Shown here piece by piece: positions 15,759 through 24,883 of a stretch of DNA of 64,000 bases. Source of the stretch: Oribacterium parvum ACB1 (GTDB lineage Bacteria; Bacillota; Clostridia; Lachnospirales; Lachnospiraceae); NCBI RefSeq assembly GCF_000238055.2, contig NZ_KE148312.1:196001-260000 (forward strand), written 5' to 3'. The notes beneath the pieces were generated by a model. That model was given only the letters and a program-made list of their open reading frames with translations, was not told the DNA's origin and made no database searches. Numbering within the stretch: the stretch's first letter is position 1; each line of letters opens with the position of its first letter. The position numbers and the translations under genes are program-made.

Positions 15759-18446
15759 ATGATTTTAAACAACGAGAAGAAATTGAACCCTACGACAAAG
15801 ACCGCCGGTGTGGAGCAAGAGTTTCAGAAAATTGCCGGAAAAGAAGCTTCTTCGGTCTTACAGGAATTAGGCTGCACGACAAATGGAATCAGCGACGAGG
15901 AACGGGAAGAAAGACTCGCGAAATACGGCTATAATGACCTTTCCGCCATGCAGAAGCATGGCGTATTCTATTTTTTATTTCACAGTTTTACCGATGCTTT
16001 TATTATTGTTCTGCTTGTTTTGGCTATCGTTACCTTTGTTGTGGAAAGGGATATTCTGTCCGGAGTCATTATTCTGGCACTGGCCTGTATGAGTGCGGTG
16101 ATTCGATTTACCCAGGATTACGGCTCCTATCTGGACATGCAGAAGCTAAAGGAGATGGAGCACGATACGGTGAGAATCCGGATTCCGGGAAAGGACGGCA
16201 CGGAAATAAGAGAAGTGCCGGTGGAAGAGGTGGTACCCGGGGATATACAGCTTATCGGCTCAGGAGATATCGTTTGCGGAGACCTCTATCTTCTGGAGAG
16301 CAGAGACTTGTTCCTTTCGGTTTCCGCCTTTACGGGAGAATCCATTCCGGTGGAAAAATATACCGGAGTGGATCAGAGAATTGTTAATGCAGCGGAATTA
16401 AACAACCTCTGCTTAGGCGGTTCCACGGTGAATTCCGGCACCGGAGTCGGCATCGTGGTGCGGACCGGAAAGAATTCCTATCTGGGGAAGATTTCTTCCA
16501 CCATCCATACACAGAAGAAAGAAACCGATTTTGATAAGAGCCTATCGAAGATAACCAAAATCCTGATTAGCTACATGATTGTGGTGGTTCTTTTTGTATT
16601 GCTTATTAACGGTCTTGTGAAGAAAAACTGGTTGGAAGCCTTTTTATTTTCCATCTCCGTTGCGGTGGGCATTACCCCGGGAATGTTACCGATGATTGTG
16701 AACGGAACCCTTGCTAAAGGGGCAAAGTTCCTGGCAAAGAAGAAGACCATTGTAAAGAACATGTCCGCCATTCAAAATTTAGGAGCCATCGATGTGCTGT
16801 GCACCGATAAGACCGGAACCCTTACCATGGACAATGTTGTTTTGCAGAAGTATATCAATGTCAATGGAGAGGATTCCTATGTGGTTTTGAACTATGCATG
16901 GATGAATGCCTACTATTCTACAGGGGTAAAGAACCTCATTGACCGGGCTATCCTATCCTACGGTGCGGAAAGCGATGTGCAAAAATACGCCGGAGGCTAT
17001 GTGAAGTCCGATGAGATTCCCTACGATTTTGAACGTCGTAGAATGAGTGTGGTGATTTCCAATCCGGGAGGAGAACATTTGGGAGAGGAGACGGAAGAAA
17101 TTCTTCCCAAACCCCAGGATGAGGTATTGATTACCAAAGGCGCTTTGGAATCCGTACTGGCCTGTTGCAGCCGTATTCGGGTGAAGAAGGAATACATGGA
17201 CATTCACGAAGAAGACCTTCAGAAGATCAATGCCCTTTCCGAGAAGTTAAATCATGAGGGAATGCACGTCATTGGGGTTGCCGCAAAGAGGAAAAATGCA
17301 GGAGACACCGCTGTTTTCCATGCGGAGGACGAAACGGATATGACCTTCCTAGGCATTATTGCCTTCCTGGATCCGCCCAAGCCGGACGCCAAGGAAGCTA
17401 TTCACGGACTGTATGATGCAGGCGTACAGGTAAAGGTCATTTCCGGCGATGCCCCCGTTGTGGTGGAGCACGTATGTAAGCTGGTAGGCATGAAGGTAGG
17501 AGAACAAAATGCGGTAACCGGCTCCGATTTGGAAAAGATGAGTGAGGAAGAGCTTTCCGCCGTTGTAGAGAAAAAAGACATTTTCGCCCGTCTCTCTCCT
17601 ATGCAGAAGCAGCGAGTGGTGGATGTCCTTCGGAAAAACGGACATGTGGTGGGCTATATGGGAGACGGCGTAAATGATGCGCCCAGTCTTCATGATGCGG
17701 ATGTAGGCATTTCCGTGGACAATGCCACAGACGTTGCCAAGGCCAGTGCGGACATTATCCTCTTGGAGAAGAGCTTAACCGTCATTTTAAACGGTATCTA
17801 TGAGGGAAGACGAATCTACGGAAATATCCTGAAATACATGAAAATGGCATTATCCGGTAATTTCGGAAATGTGTTCTCCGTATTGATTGCCTCGATATTC
17901 TTGCCCTTTTTACCCATGCTGCCCCTGCAGATTTTGATTCAGAATCTCATCTATGACTTTACGCAGATTGCGATTCCCTGGGACAATGTGGACGAAGAAT
18001 TCCTGCAAAAACCCCATAAGTGGAACAGTGCATCTCTGGTGTCCTTTATGAACGTGATGGGCGGCGTGTCCTCCGTATTCGATGTGATGACCTTCCTGGT
18101 ACTTTGGTTCCTTTTGGGCTATAACAGCCTTTCCATGCAGAACTACTTCCAGACAGGCTGGTTTGTAGAAGGTTTGATTTCCCAAATCCTGATTGTGCAG
18201 TTCATCCGTACATCGAAGCGACCGATTCTGGATTCCAAGTGCGACTCCAGACTGGCGCTTGCTTCGGCATTGGGCATTTTTGCAGCCATCTCCATTCCCT
18301 ATCTTTTTGATAACTTGAAAAACACGGTATTTACGGAGATGCCCATGGCGTATTTTGTGTATTTGCTTCTTATTCTTGCACTTTATAGCTTTACCATCGA
18401 AACGGTGAAGAAGCTATATATTAAGAAATATGGGGAGTGGCTATAA
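15759..18446 (+). CDS. mgtA: P-type Mg2+-transporting ATPase (MgtA/MgtB type)
   Basis: The 895-residue P3B-type ATPase imports Mg2+ down its gradient at the cost of ATP. It has the cation ATPase N-terminal domain, the phosphorylation motif CTDKTGTLT (D350), nucleotide-domain KGALESVL, the hinge GDGVNDAPSL, and a C-terminal half with about six membrane segments including IPWDNVDEE, typical for MgtA. I set the start at ATG 15759 because AAAGGAGGG precedes it; the longer frame from 15708 has no ribosome site. It stands alone. MgtA genes are usually induced by low Mg2+; no leader element of a known class is recognised. Confidence 0.93.
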   Translation: MILNNEKKLNPTTKTAGVEQEFQKIAGKEASSVLQELGCTTNGISDEEREERLAKYGYNDLSAMQKHGVFYFLFHSFTDAFIIVLLVLAIVTFVVERDILSGVIILALACMSAVIRFTQDYGSYLDMQKLKEMEHDTVRIRIPGKDGTEIREVPVEEVVPGDIQLIGSGDIVCGDLYLLESRDLFLSVSAFTGESIPVEKYTGVDQRIVNAAELNNLCLGGSTVNSGTGVGIVVRTGKNSYLGKISSTIHTQKKETDFDKSLSKITKILISYMIVVVLFVLLINGLVKKNWLEAFLFSISVAVGITPGMLPMIVNGTLAKGAKFLAKKKTIVKNMSAIQNLGAIDVLCTDKTGTLTMDNVVLQKYINVNGEDSYVVLNYAWMNAYYSTGVKNLIDRAILSYGAESDVQKYAGGYVKSDEIPYDFERRRMSVVISNPGGEHLGEETEEILPKPQDEVLITKGALESVLACCSRIRVKKEYMDIHEEDLQKINALSEKLNHEGMHVIGVAAKRKNAGDTAVFHAEDETDMTFLGIIAFLDPPKPDAKEAIHGLYDAGVQVKVISGDAPVVVEHVCKLVGMKVGEQNAVTGSDLEKMSEEELSAVVEKKDIFARLSPMQKQRVVDVLRKNGHVVGYMGDGVNDAPSLHDADVGISVDNATDVAKASADIILLEKSLTVILNGIYEGRRIYGNILKYMKMALSGNFGNVFSVLIASIFLPFLPMLPLQILIQNLIYDFTQIAIPWDNVDEEFLQKPHKWNSASLVSFMNVMGGVSSVFDVMTFLVLWFLLGYNSLSMQNYFQTGWFVEGLISQILIVQFIRTSKRPILDSKCDSRLALASALGIFAAISIPYLFDNLKNTVFTEMPMAYFVYLLLILALYSFTIETVKKLYIKKYGEWL

Positions 18447-18534
18447 GGCAAGCAAGTACTATTCCAGTTCCATTGTGAAAACAGCAATATCCTTTCTATT
18501 TAATTTGTCTAAGGCCTTAATAGCTAACAAGGCA

Positions 18535-18568
18535 GGCATATCCAGCTCATGTATAAGCTGGATATGCC
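18535..18568. other. Perfect 13-bp hairpin
   Basis: GGCATATCCAGCT (18535-18547) and its exact complement (18556-18568) enclose an 8-base loop, 90 bases after mgtA. There is no T-run on either strand, so a terminator role is doubtful. It overlaps the start of the decayed gene fragment that follows. Confidence 0.5.
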
Positions 18569-18842
18569 GGTTACCAGACAATGTAGTGATAAAGGAGAAT
18601 GGTATTGGGGTGGTCGATTCTGCATACCTCATGAAGTGAAACTCTCCGAGACAGGAGATCTACTTGTTGATATTCCACCGGAGTTTACAGAAAGTATTCA
18701 CAAAACAATTCCTTGGAATTATCTTTCTGTCTTAGGGGAGTACAAAAGATATGGTGCAGAAAGCATAGTGTTGGATGCCTTTTACAGGTGCTGCAGCGGC
18801 TGTAGCAATATACGTTCAACATTCTTATCTCCTCCGACTTAA
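18549..18842 (+). pseudogene. Fragment resembling a GH32-type glycosidase
   Basis: A 97-codon frame contains KGEWYWGGRFCIPHEVKL followed by a D-P-P-E-F stretch, which resembles the W-W-G-G...P-R-E-L region of glycoside hydrolase family 32 (sucrose-6-phosphate hydrolase or levanase) and related enzymes. No catalytic motifs upstream and no ribosome site are present, and the 427-base gap around it (18447-18873) holds nothing else intact. It is probably debris of a lost sugar-hydrolase gene; the family link is tentative. Confidence 0.35.
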
Positions 18843-18873
18843 GCATTGTTTTTCCTCACTGTCACTGTTCCGA

Positions 18874-19464
18874 TCATAATTCTGTCTCTCCCGCCATTTT
18901 CATGTATCGCTCCAGTCGAGCAAGCATTTTGTCCAAGCTAAAGTAGCCCGATTCTCTTACGACTTCCGTACCATCAATCACGGCTATGACTGTCGGAACC
19001 GATAAAATCCCTTTCTGAGCCGCCTCCTCCTGATGATCTTCAATCGGGAGATAGCTATAATTCACCATAGGATGCGCCCGCTGCCATTCCTCGAGCTTGC
19101 GTCTGATTGCTACGCAAGGCGCACAGGTCTCCGAGCCGTATTGTTTTACTTCGATTCTCATACTTTCACCATCATTTCTAATACTTTCACCACCATCTCT
19201 CATACTTTCACCATCATCATACCATACTTCTCTCTTGAATTTGAGAAGCTTACAGGTATCCGCAAGATTCAAGACGATTGAAGTTGGAATTCCCGCAGCA
19301 TTAACTGCTGCGTCTTCTCTTCTGAAGCCTACATAATCGATCCCTTCATTTTGAGCCAAACGCGCAAAATCAGTAACAGGAATGCCAACCACCCCATAGA
19401 TACGTTTAACACCATTTTTCTTCAGAGCCGTTACCAGAATTTCGGCTCCACTAATTTTTCCCAT
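18874..19464 (-). CDS. Chimeric thioredoxin-like protein with oxalyl-CoA decarboxylase N-terminus
   Basis: The 196-residue frame joins two unrelated parts. Residues 1-58 match the N-terminus of thiamine-diphosphate enzymes of the oxalyl-CoA decarboxylase type (GAEILVTALKKNGVKRIYGV, then FRREDAAVNAA). The remainder of that ~550-residue enzyme is missing. Residues 59-101 are a linker with a DGESMR / GGESIR / DGESMR repeat. Residues 102-196 are a small thioredoxin-fold protein with CAPC active site (C114, C117) and a cis-proline region SVPTV. An AGGATGAG ribosome site serves the chimeric start. A second possible start, ATG at 19161 after GGTGA, would give the thioredoxin alone (95 residues). It is most likely the scar of a deletion inside oxc. 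Confidence 0.7.
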   Translation of the reverse strand: MGKISGAEILVTALKKNGVKRIYGVVGIPVTDFARLAQNEGIDYVGFRREDAAVNAAGIPTSIVLNLADTCKLLKFKREVWYDDGESMRDGGESIRNDGESMRIEVKQYGSETCAPCVAIRRKLEEWQRAHPMVNYSYLPIEDHQEEAAQKGILSVPTVIAVIDGTEVVRESGYFSLDKMLARLERYMKMAGETEL

Positions 19465-19608
19465 ATCTCATCCTGATGAATAAAAAGGATGAAAAAGGAA
19501 AATAAAGCATGCTATAATACAGTCTGCTTTTTTCCGAAATGTAAGTTTCTACGAGAAAAAAGCTATTTATAAAAGAAGAAAGCAAAAGTAAGGAAACGTG
19601 AGGGTGGT

Positions 19609-20760
19609 ATGGGAGAGAAAATAATAGAAGAAGCGAAGAAAGTTAATCTTACCGAGCTGTTTTATGATTTGGTTTTTGTCTTCGGAATTTCCAAGATTAC
19701 CCATGTCTTAGAAAGTCTGGATAAGGGAATCTTTAGCTGGAAAGAGATTATCATTTATATCGTAGTCTTTGTCTGTTTCATCAACGTATGGAATGTGCAG
19801 ACCGTGTATATGAATCGCTACGGAAAACATAATCTTTTGCATATCATCAGTATGACGGTTTTCCAAATGCCGGCTTTAGTCTTTATGGCGGCAAATGTCA
19901 GTTCCGATATGGAGGAAAGCTGGACAGCCTTTACACTGGCGCTTCTATGGATTGCTGTCATACAATTTCTACAATATATCTACGCTTATACGCAAAACAA
20001 GAATAGTGAAAAGGACCGAAAATTGATTTTTGATTTCCAAAAGCTCCTTATTATACGATTGATTGGAATTATTTCCAGCCTGTTTTTATCCGGTATCGGC
20101 CGCATCCTATTGACCGGCTTTGGCTTTATTTTAAGTATTTTGGGTGCCAGCTTCTTCCGAAAAGACATGGCTAGAGTACCCATTAATATGCCACACCTTA
20201 TAGAAAGATTAACACTCCTTACTATTATTACCCTTGGGGAAATGCTGATAGCCGCAGCGGATTTCTTCGAAATAGAGAAATTTTCGTTTTACTCCGTTAT
20301 GATAATGCTTCAGGCAGTAGCTTTATTTTTGTTCTACATTACGGAATTTGACCATGCCATTGAGGAGAATCTTCCTTGTCAAAGCGGGGCAGGACTGACT
20401 TACAATCATTATTTTGTGTGGTTCGGTTTAAACCTTTGTACGATTGACCTGGACTATGCTAATGATGCCATGGGCATTGCCCGAGTGATTATGATGTTTT
20501 TAGGATTATTCCTCTTTTATCTTGGTGTGTTTAACAATGCGCATTTAAATAAAAAGAGCCACAAATTGGATAAAAAACTGATGATTCCTTTTGTGCTTGT
20601 TTATCTATTAGGCCTTGGCAGTTCCTTCATATTCCAGTCCAATGTTCCGGTGATTACAGTCCTTTGTACCCTGACGATTATTTTGGAAACGGCACTTTTT
20701 ATGTCCTTTGTAGTGCGACGTTTTCCAAAAGAAATACAGAAAGAAATTATTTGCCCGTAA
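19609..20760 (+). CDS. LtrA-family (low temperature requirement A) membrane protein
   Basis: The 383-residue polytopic protein begins with the family hallmark NLTELFYDLVFVFGISKIT and has about ten hydrophobic segments. The LtrA family (named in Listeria for growth at low temperature) has no proven biochemical role and is unrelated to the intron protein also called LtrA. It is divergent from the chimeric thioredoxin gene and is followed by the LytTR operon after a 90-base gap. The GTGAGGGTGGT stretch gives a modest ribosome site for ATG 19609. Confidence 0.85.
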   Translation: MGEKIIEEAKKVNLTELFYDLVFVFGISKITHVLESLDKGIFSWKEIIIYIVVFVCFINVWNVQTVYMNRYGKHNLLHIISMTVFQMPALVFMAANVSSDMEESWTAFTLALLWIAVIQFLQYIYAYTQNKNSEKDRKLIFDFQKLLIIRLIGIISSLFLSGIGRILLTGFGFILSILGASFFRKDMARVPINMPHLIERLTLLTIITLGEMLIAAADFFEIEKFSFYSVMIMLQAVALFLFYITEFDHAIEENLPCQSGAGLTYNHYFVWFGLNLCTIDLDYANDAMGIARVIMMFLGLFLFYLGVFNNAHLNKKSHKLDKKLMIPFVLVYLLGLGSSFIFQSNVPVITVLCTLTIILETALFMSFVVRRFPKEIQKEIICP

Positions 20761-20776
20761 AGGAAAAGAATATGTT

Positions 20777-20818
20777 CCATTTTAGAAAAGTGGTACAAGT
20801 ACCTAAAATCTAAAATGG
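20777..20818. promoter_or_regulatory. Inverted repeat and shared 23-bp motif before LytTR operon
   Basis: CCATTTTAGA (20777-20786) and TCTAAAATGG (20809-20818) are exact inverted repeats. The left arm runs into a 23-base word starting ATTTTAGAAAAGTGGTA that recurs at 23892-23914 with one change. It lies 31 bases before the LytTR start, so it is a candidate autoregulatory LytTR site and possible promoter region. Confidence 0.5.
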
Positions 20819-20848
20819 GAGAAAGTAGAATTATTAGGTGGTGACATA

Positions 20849-21283
20849 GTGAAGGTGGAGATTCAAAAAGTAAATTCCTATGAAGAAGAGCAAGCGCTGC
20901 TCCGTGTTGTCAAAGTGACGGAGAGTGTTCAAACTGCCGTAAATGCTCTTGAAAACAGTGACCCTGCTATCACTGCCCGCTCTAATGGGGAAACGCTTCT
21001 CTGTCCCATTGATAAAATCTATTATATAGAATCCGTGGATAAACGAACCTTTGTTTATACAAAGGATAATTGTTTGGAAGTCCAATATAGGTTATATGAA
21101 CTGGAAAATACGCTAAGCCGGAATTTCTTCAGAGCGGCAAAGGCAATGATTATCAATATGAGGAAAATAAAGTCAGTGCGAGCAGAACTTAACGGAAGAA
21201 TGACGGCAGAACTTTTGAATGGAGAGCGTGTCATCATTGCAAGAACGTATGTGAAAGAACTGAAAGAAAGGCTGGGACTATGA
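20849..21283 (+). CDS. LytTR-domain transcriptional regulator
   Basis: The 144-residue protein lacks a receiver domain and consists of a short N-terminal part plus a LytTR DNA-binding domain (LCPIDKIYYIESVDKRTFVY, then RNFFRAAKAMIINMRKI). It uses GTG at 20849 after AGGTGGTGA. With the downstream DUF3021 gene it forms the widespread LytTR-DUF3021 pair, in which the membrane protein is thought to restrain the regulator. The following ABC operon is its likely target. Confidence 0.9.
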   Translation: MKVEIQKVNSYEEEQALLRVVKVTESVQTAVNALENSDPAITARSNGETLLCPIDKIYYIESVDKRTFVYTKDNCLEVQYRLYELENTLSRNFFRAAKAMIINMRKIKSVRAELNGRMTAELLNGERVIIARTYVKELKERLGL

Positions 21284-21284
21284 T

Positions 21285-21719
21285 ATGCAAAAAGTAAAAA
21301 CTATTTTTAGTCAGACTTTAATGATTTCAACAGCCATTCTTTTTGGAATTGGAATTCTGATGTTTATTCAGCACTTTGTATCAGGAGTACAGACCCTAAG
21401 TTTGCAATGGAGTGACCCTCTTTCTATTTGCCTCACGGGATTTTTATCCTCCTTACCGACATATTTTCTTTTGGATATGGATAGTTTGAAGAAAAGCGAA
21501 GTCCGGATCAGAATCGGAATCCACTTTGTCTCGGTTCTCGGAATCGTGGTTTTGTGTGCAAGCCTTTTTCATTGGTTCGGACAAACCATCAACTTACGCA
21601 TCATTTGTCTTATGTACAGCCTCATTTATCTCTTTGTCTGGTGTGCAACAGCATGGATGGCAAAGGTAGATGAGATTAAAATCAATGGAGCTATTAAAGA
21701 TCTGCAAGATTCGGAATAA
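21285..21719 (+). CDS. DUF3021 membrane protein, partner of LytTR
   Basis: The 144-residue product has four hydrophobic segments and the layout of DUF3021. It starts 1 base after the regulator's stop. Members are found almost only beside LytTR regulators and are proposed membrane-bound anti-activators. A terminator-like hairpin follows at 21757-21811. Confidence 0.85.
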   Translation: MQKVKTIFSQTLMISTAILFGIGILMFIQHFVSGVQTLSLQWSDPLSICLTGFLSSLPTYFLLDMDSLKKSEVRIRIGIHFVSVLGIVVLCASLFHWFGQTINLRIICLMYSLIYLFVWCATAWMAKVDEIKINGAIKDLQDSE

Positions 21720-21756
21720 GAAATAAAGCGTTTCATGAAAATAAAGCCTTTCATGG

Positions 21757-21811
21757 AAAAAGTGCAACTCAGTAGGCTGTAAATGCAGCTTGGTAGGGTG
21801 GCACTTTTTTT
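21757..21811 (+). terminator. Terminator-like hairpin after DUF3021
   Basis: AAAAAGTGC (21757-21765) pairs with GCACTTTTTT (21801-21810), which ends in a T-run; the 35-base loop can fold further. From here to 22032 the gap has A-rich sequence with repeated GGAACCACAGGACA-like words and no gene. Confidence 0.55.
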
Positions 21812-22032
21812 ATGCTTACAAGTTGATAAGCTGATTTATGTCAAAACCGGTGAGGCAGAATAACAAGTTAAGACAACAGGGCAGAATTGTGGGAAGAATT
21901 ACAGGACAGAACCACAAGATGGAACCACAGGACAAATTGGAACCGCGAGGGGCTATAGGACTGAATGATAAGACGAACTATAGGATAGACTTACAAAAAG
22001 AACTATAGAGGTGCCAAGAAGGAGCGAATCGG

Positions 22033-22944
22033 ATGAATGCAATCACAGTAAAGAACTTAAGCAAAAACTATGGTAAAACGACTGCGGTGGATCATATTTC
22101 CTTTTCCGTGAAAGAGGGGGAGTTTTTTGCATTTCTCGGGGAGAATGGTGCAGGGAAATCCACAACCATCAATATCCTCTGTACCATTTTTGAAAAGACA
22201 GAGGGAGAGGTAGAGGTCTTTTCTCACAAGCTTGGAGAAGAGGATGATAAGATTCGAGAGAAAATAGGCATTGTTTTTCAGAACTCGGTTCTGGACGGAG
22301 TATTGACAGTAAAAGAAAATCTGCTGACGAGAGCCTCCTATTACGGAATGCACAAAGAAGAAATTTTGGAGTGCTTGCATCCTTTAATGCAGGCTTTCGA
22401 ATTGGAAAGCATCTGGAATAGAAAATATGAGCAATTATCAGGAGGACAGCGAAGAAGAGTGGATATTATCAGAGCGCTTTTACATAATCCGAAGATTCTC
22501 TTTTTGGATGAGCCCACAACCGGGCTGGACCCCATGTCCAGAAAACTGGTGTGGGAGTATATCGATTATCTTCGGAAAGAAAAACAAATGACAATATTTC
22601 TTACAACACATTATATGGAAGAAGTAAGAGATGCAGACAGAGTTGTAATCCTGGATAAGGGAAGAATTGTAGCGGAGGACACACCGGCGGCTTTAAAAAG
22701 GAAATACACGAATACAAAACTGATTTGGTATGCAGAGAAATGTAGTGACAATGAAGCTGTGCTGAAAGGCATAGAGCATTCTTATGAAGCGGATCACTAC
22801 ATTGTGCCATTGGAATCAAAAGAGGGGTTCCATCTCAGTGAGTTCCTCTATACAAATCGAAATGAAATCAGAGATTATGAAATTGTAAAAGGCAGTATGG
22901 ATGACGTATTTTTGCATTTAACAGGAAGAAAGCTGGAGGTATAA
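22033..22944 (+). CDS. ABC transporter ATPase, DrrA-like
   Basis: The 303-residue ATPase has Walker A GENGAGKST at 36-44, signature LSGGQRRR, Walker B ILFLDEPTTGLDPMS and H-loop TTHYMEE, plus a C-terminal extension typical of DrrA/NatA drug or lipid exporters. It is separated by 1 base from its permease. It is the probable target of the LytTR regulator upstream. Substrate unknown. Confidence 0.9.
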   Translation: MNAITVKNLSKNYGKTTAVDHISFSVKEGEFFAFLGENGAGKSTTINILCTIFEKTEGEVEVFSHKLGEEDDKIREKIGIVFQNSVLDGVLTVKENLLTRASYYGMHKEEILECLHPLMQAFELESIWNRKYEQLSGGQRRRVDIIRALLHNPKILFLDEPTTGLDPMSRKLVWEYIDYLRKEKQMTIFLTTHYMEEVRDADRVVILDKGRIVAEDTPAALKRKYTNTKLIWYAEKCSDNEAVLKGIEHSYEADHYIVPLESKEGFHLSEFLYTNRNEIRDYEIVKGSMDDVFLHLTGRKLEV

Positions 22945-22945
22945 G

Positions 22946-23866
22946 ATGAGGGGGATTTTGGGATTTATCAAGAGAAATGTATTGCTGTTTTTCAAGGATT
23001 GGCAGAGCATTCTATTCTCTCTGCTGACATCCATTATTGTGCTTGTACTGTATTTATTATTCCTGAAAGGCACCTTTGTTAGTGCGATACAAAGTGCAAT
23101 GGAGCAGTATCCGGGACCGGCTTCTATGGTTCCCCAAAAGGATATCGATATGTTTGCAAATCTTTTTTTACTGAGTGGCATTTTAGGCTCCGCAATGATT
23201 TCAGTTCCTTTTAGTTGTATTACTGTACTCGTAAAAGATAGAGCGAATAAAGTGGATTATGATATTCTGGCAACACCTATGAAAAGGGAACAGATTATCT
23301 TTGCTTATTTTGTATCGGCCGTGCTTACTTCAATACTTTTGAACAGTATAATTCTGGCTGTCGGCCTTATTGGAATTAGTATGCAAGGAAATATGTATTT
23401 GAATATAAGTCAAGTTGTAAAGGCCTTTTCTGTCGTTGCGCTTGGCTCTATCTCGGCAAGCGCAATATTTATGATTATCGTTTTGTTTTTCAAAACCGTA
23501 AGTGCTTGCGAAGCTTTCTTTGGAATACTCTCAGCGGCTTCGGGATTTGTGATTGGAGCCTATATTCCGATTTCGCAATTTTCCGATGGAGTACAAACCG
23601 TATGCAACCTATTTCCTGCGAGTCAAATAACGATTATGCTGAGAAATATACTGCTTAACGGGCTCTTGGAGCATATCAATACAAGCCTTCAAGGAGTGGA
23701 TCAGGGAATGTTTGTTCTTAGCCTGAAAGAATACTTTACCTTTCAAGCAAAACTGTTTCATGGGTATCTTGATATGAATAAAATGCTGGAATATATCCTA
23801 GGGGTAATACTATTCTGTATTGTAGCGCAAATTATGATTTATTCCGTAAGCTATAAGAAAAACTAA
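22946..23866 (+). CDS. ABC-2 type permease, DrrB-like
   Basis: The 306-residue membrane protein has six hydrophobic segments and ABC-2 permease layout (N-terminal cytosolic helix KRNVLLFFKDWQ, large first loop with FVSAIQSAMEQYPGP). It forms one exporter with the preceding ATPase. The family includes daunorubicin and bacteriocin exporters; no specific substrate is indicated. Confidence 0.88.
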   Translation: MRGILGFIKRNVLLFFKDWQSILFSLLTSIIVLVLYLLFLKGTFVSAIQSAMEQYPGPASMVPQKDIDMFANLFLLSGILGSAMISVPFSCITVLVKDRANKVDYDILATPMKREQIIFAYFVSAVLTSILLNSIILAVGLIGISMQGNMYLNISQVVKAFSVVALGSISASAIFMIIVLFFKTVSACEAFFGILSAASGFVIGAYIPISQFSDGVQTVCNLFPASQITIMLRNILLNGLLEHINTSLQGVDQGMFVLSLKEYFTFQAKLFHGYLDMNKMLEYILGVILFCIVAQIMIYSVSYKKN

Positions 23867-23891
23867 GCCGGAGAAAAGAACTTATTTTTCT

Positions 23892-23914
23892 ATTTTAGAA
23901 AAGTGGTAAAAGTA
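23892..23914 (+). promoter_or_regulatory. Second copy of the 23-bp LytTR-operon motif
   Basis: This 23-base word starts ATTTTAGAAAAGTGGTA and matches 20779-20801 at 22 of 23 positions. It lies after the ABC permease and 148 bases before the next gene, which may therefore share control with the LytTR operon. Confidence 0.5.
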
Positions 23915-24061
23915 GATAAATAGCCCTACAGGGCATCCTTACTATTCCGATTGACATTCATTATAGTAAATTTATAATAAATTTTGAATTTTTTAATTAG
24001 AATTTGTTTTTTAATGACTGATCTTGCCTTTGAAATGAGGGGAATTTTAGGAGGAATGGAA

Positions 24062-24565
24062 ATGATGACAAAAACCATGATTATTTCTACTGTAATGACA
24101 TTGTTATGGACATTGTCCTTTCCCATAATGCTTTTCATACTCAAGAAGAGAGTGAATTCGGTGAAGAAGTTTAGTGCAAACAATCGAAATGGAGCAATTC
24201 TTCACCTCTATGGCAAACAGGTTAAGGTCGACGGAAGCAGTCTTGTCAATGTGCCGTTTACTACGGGAAAAGATTTGGAAATCATCGTGACGGTGACTCC
24301 CGGTCAGCATACGATTGAAGGAATCTTTGAGTCCACGGAAACGGTGGGCACTAAGACAAGGAATGTCAGAACGGAGAAGTTGAGCTTTAATCTTTCCGTA
24401 GAGGCCGGGCACAGCTATTCCGCTGCATTGTATTTCTACTCTGCCGAAGAGAGAGCGGACTATTATAAGGGAAGGACAGGAAAAGCTATCTTGGAAATTC
24501 CGCTCACTATTATGGAAGACAGTGATTATATAAAGGTATATATCATTGTCTATAGGGAAGACTAA
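24062..24565 (+). CDS. Membrane-anchored beta-rich protein of unknown function
   Basis: The 167-residue product has one N-terminal membrane helix (MIISTVMTLLWTLSFPIMLF) and a beta-rich domain with VTPGQHTIEGIF and SYSAALYFYSAEERADYY, similar in style to PEGA or DUF2846-type surface domains. I set the start at ATG 24062, 7 bases after AGGAGG; earlier in-frame ATGs lack correct spacing. It follows the shared LytTR-type motif, suggesting a place in the cell-envelope response. No confident family. Confidence 0.6.
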   Translation: MMTKTMIISTVMTLLWTLSFPIMLFILKKRVNSVKKFSANNRNGAILHLYGKQVKVDGSSLVNVPFTTGKDLEIIVTVTPGQHTIEGIFESTETVGTKTRNVRTEKLSFNLSVEAGHSYSAALYFYSAEERADYYKGRTGKAILEIPLTIMEDSDYIKVYIIVYRED

Positions 24566-24644
24566 AAAAGAGCCTTTGAAAGGCCCGGCTGCCCCTTATG
24601 ACGGCTATGATGAACGGGAGGACACGGAAGAGAAGGTAAGGCAG

Positions 24645-24673
24645 GCACTTGCATTTTTGCAGGTGCTTTTTTT
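24645..24673 (+). terminator. Intrinsic terminator
   Basis: The hairpin GCACTTGCA-TTTT-TGCAGGTGC is followed by seven Ts. It ends the unit containing the membrane-anchored protein. The surrounding gap (24566-24883) otherwise holds the TetR promoter region. Confidence 0.85.
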
Positions 24674-24729
24674 GATTTTCAAATTTCCAAAGAATTAAGT
24701 TTTAAAAAAATGCGTTTCGAACAAATTAC

Positions 24730-24797
24730 CGACCAATAGTCGAAAAAACTTGACAACTGATTTTCCCTGTTTTATCATAAAAACCGACCAATAGTCG
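24730..24797 (+). promoter_or_regulatory. Promoter flanked by two identical TetR-type sites
   Basis: TTGACA (24750-24755), 17 bases, then TATCAT (24773-24778) form a strong promoter. Identical 13-bp near-palindromes CGACCAATAGTCG lie just before it (24730-24742) and just after it (24785-24797). This layout suits tight autorepression by the TetR protein encoded next. Confidence 0.75.
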
Positions 24798-24883
24798 AAA
24801 AATATCAAATAGGAGCAAAAGCTCAAATATGGAGCTCGGAGCAGATAGGAAAAACGGGTCGGATATAGAAAATGGAGGCGGAT

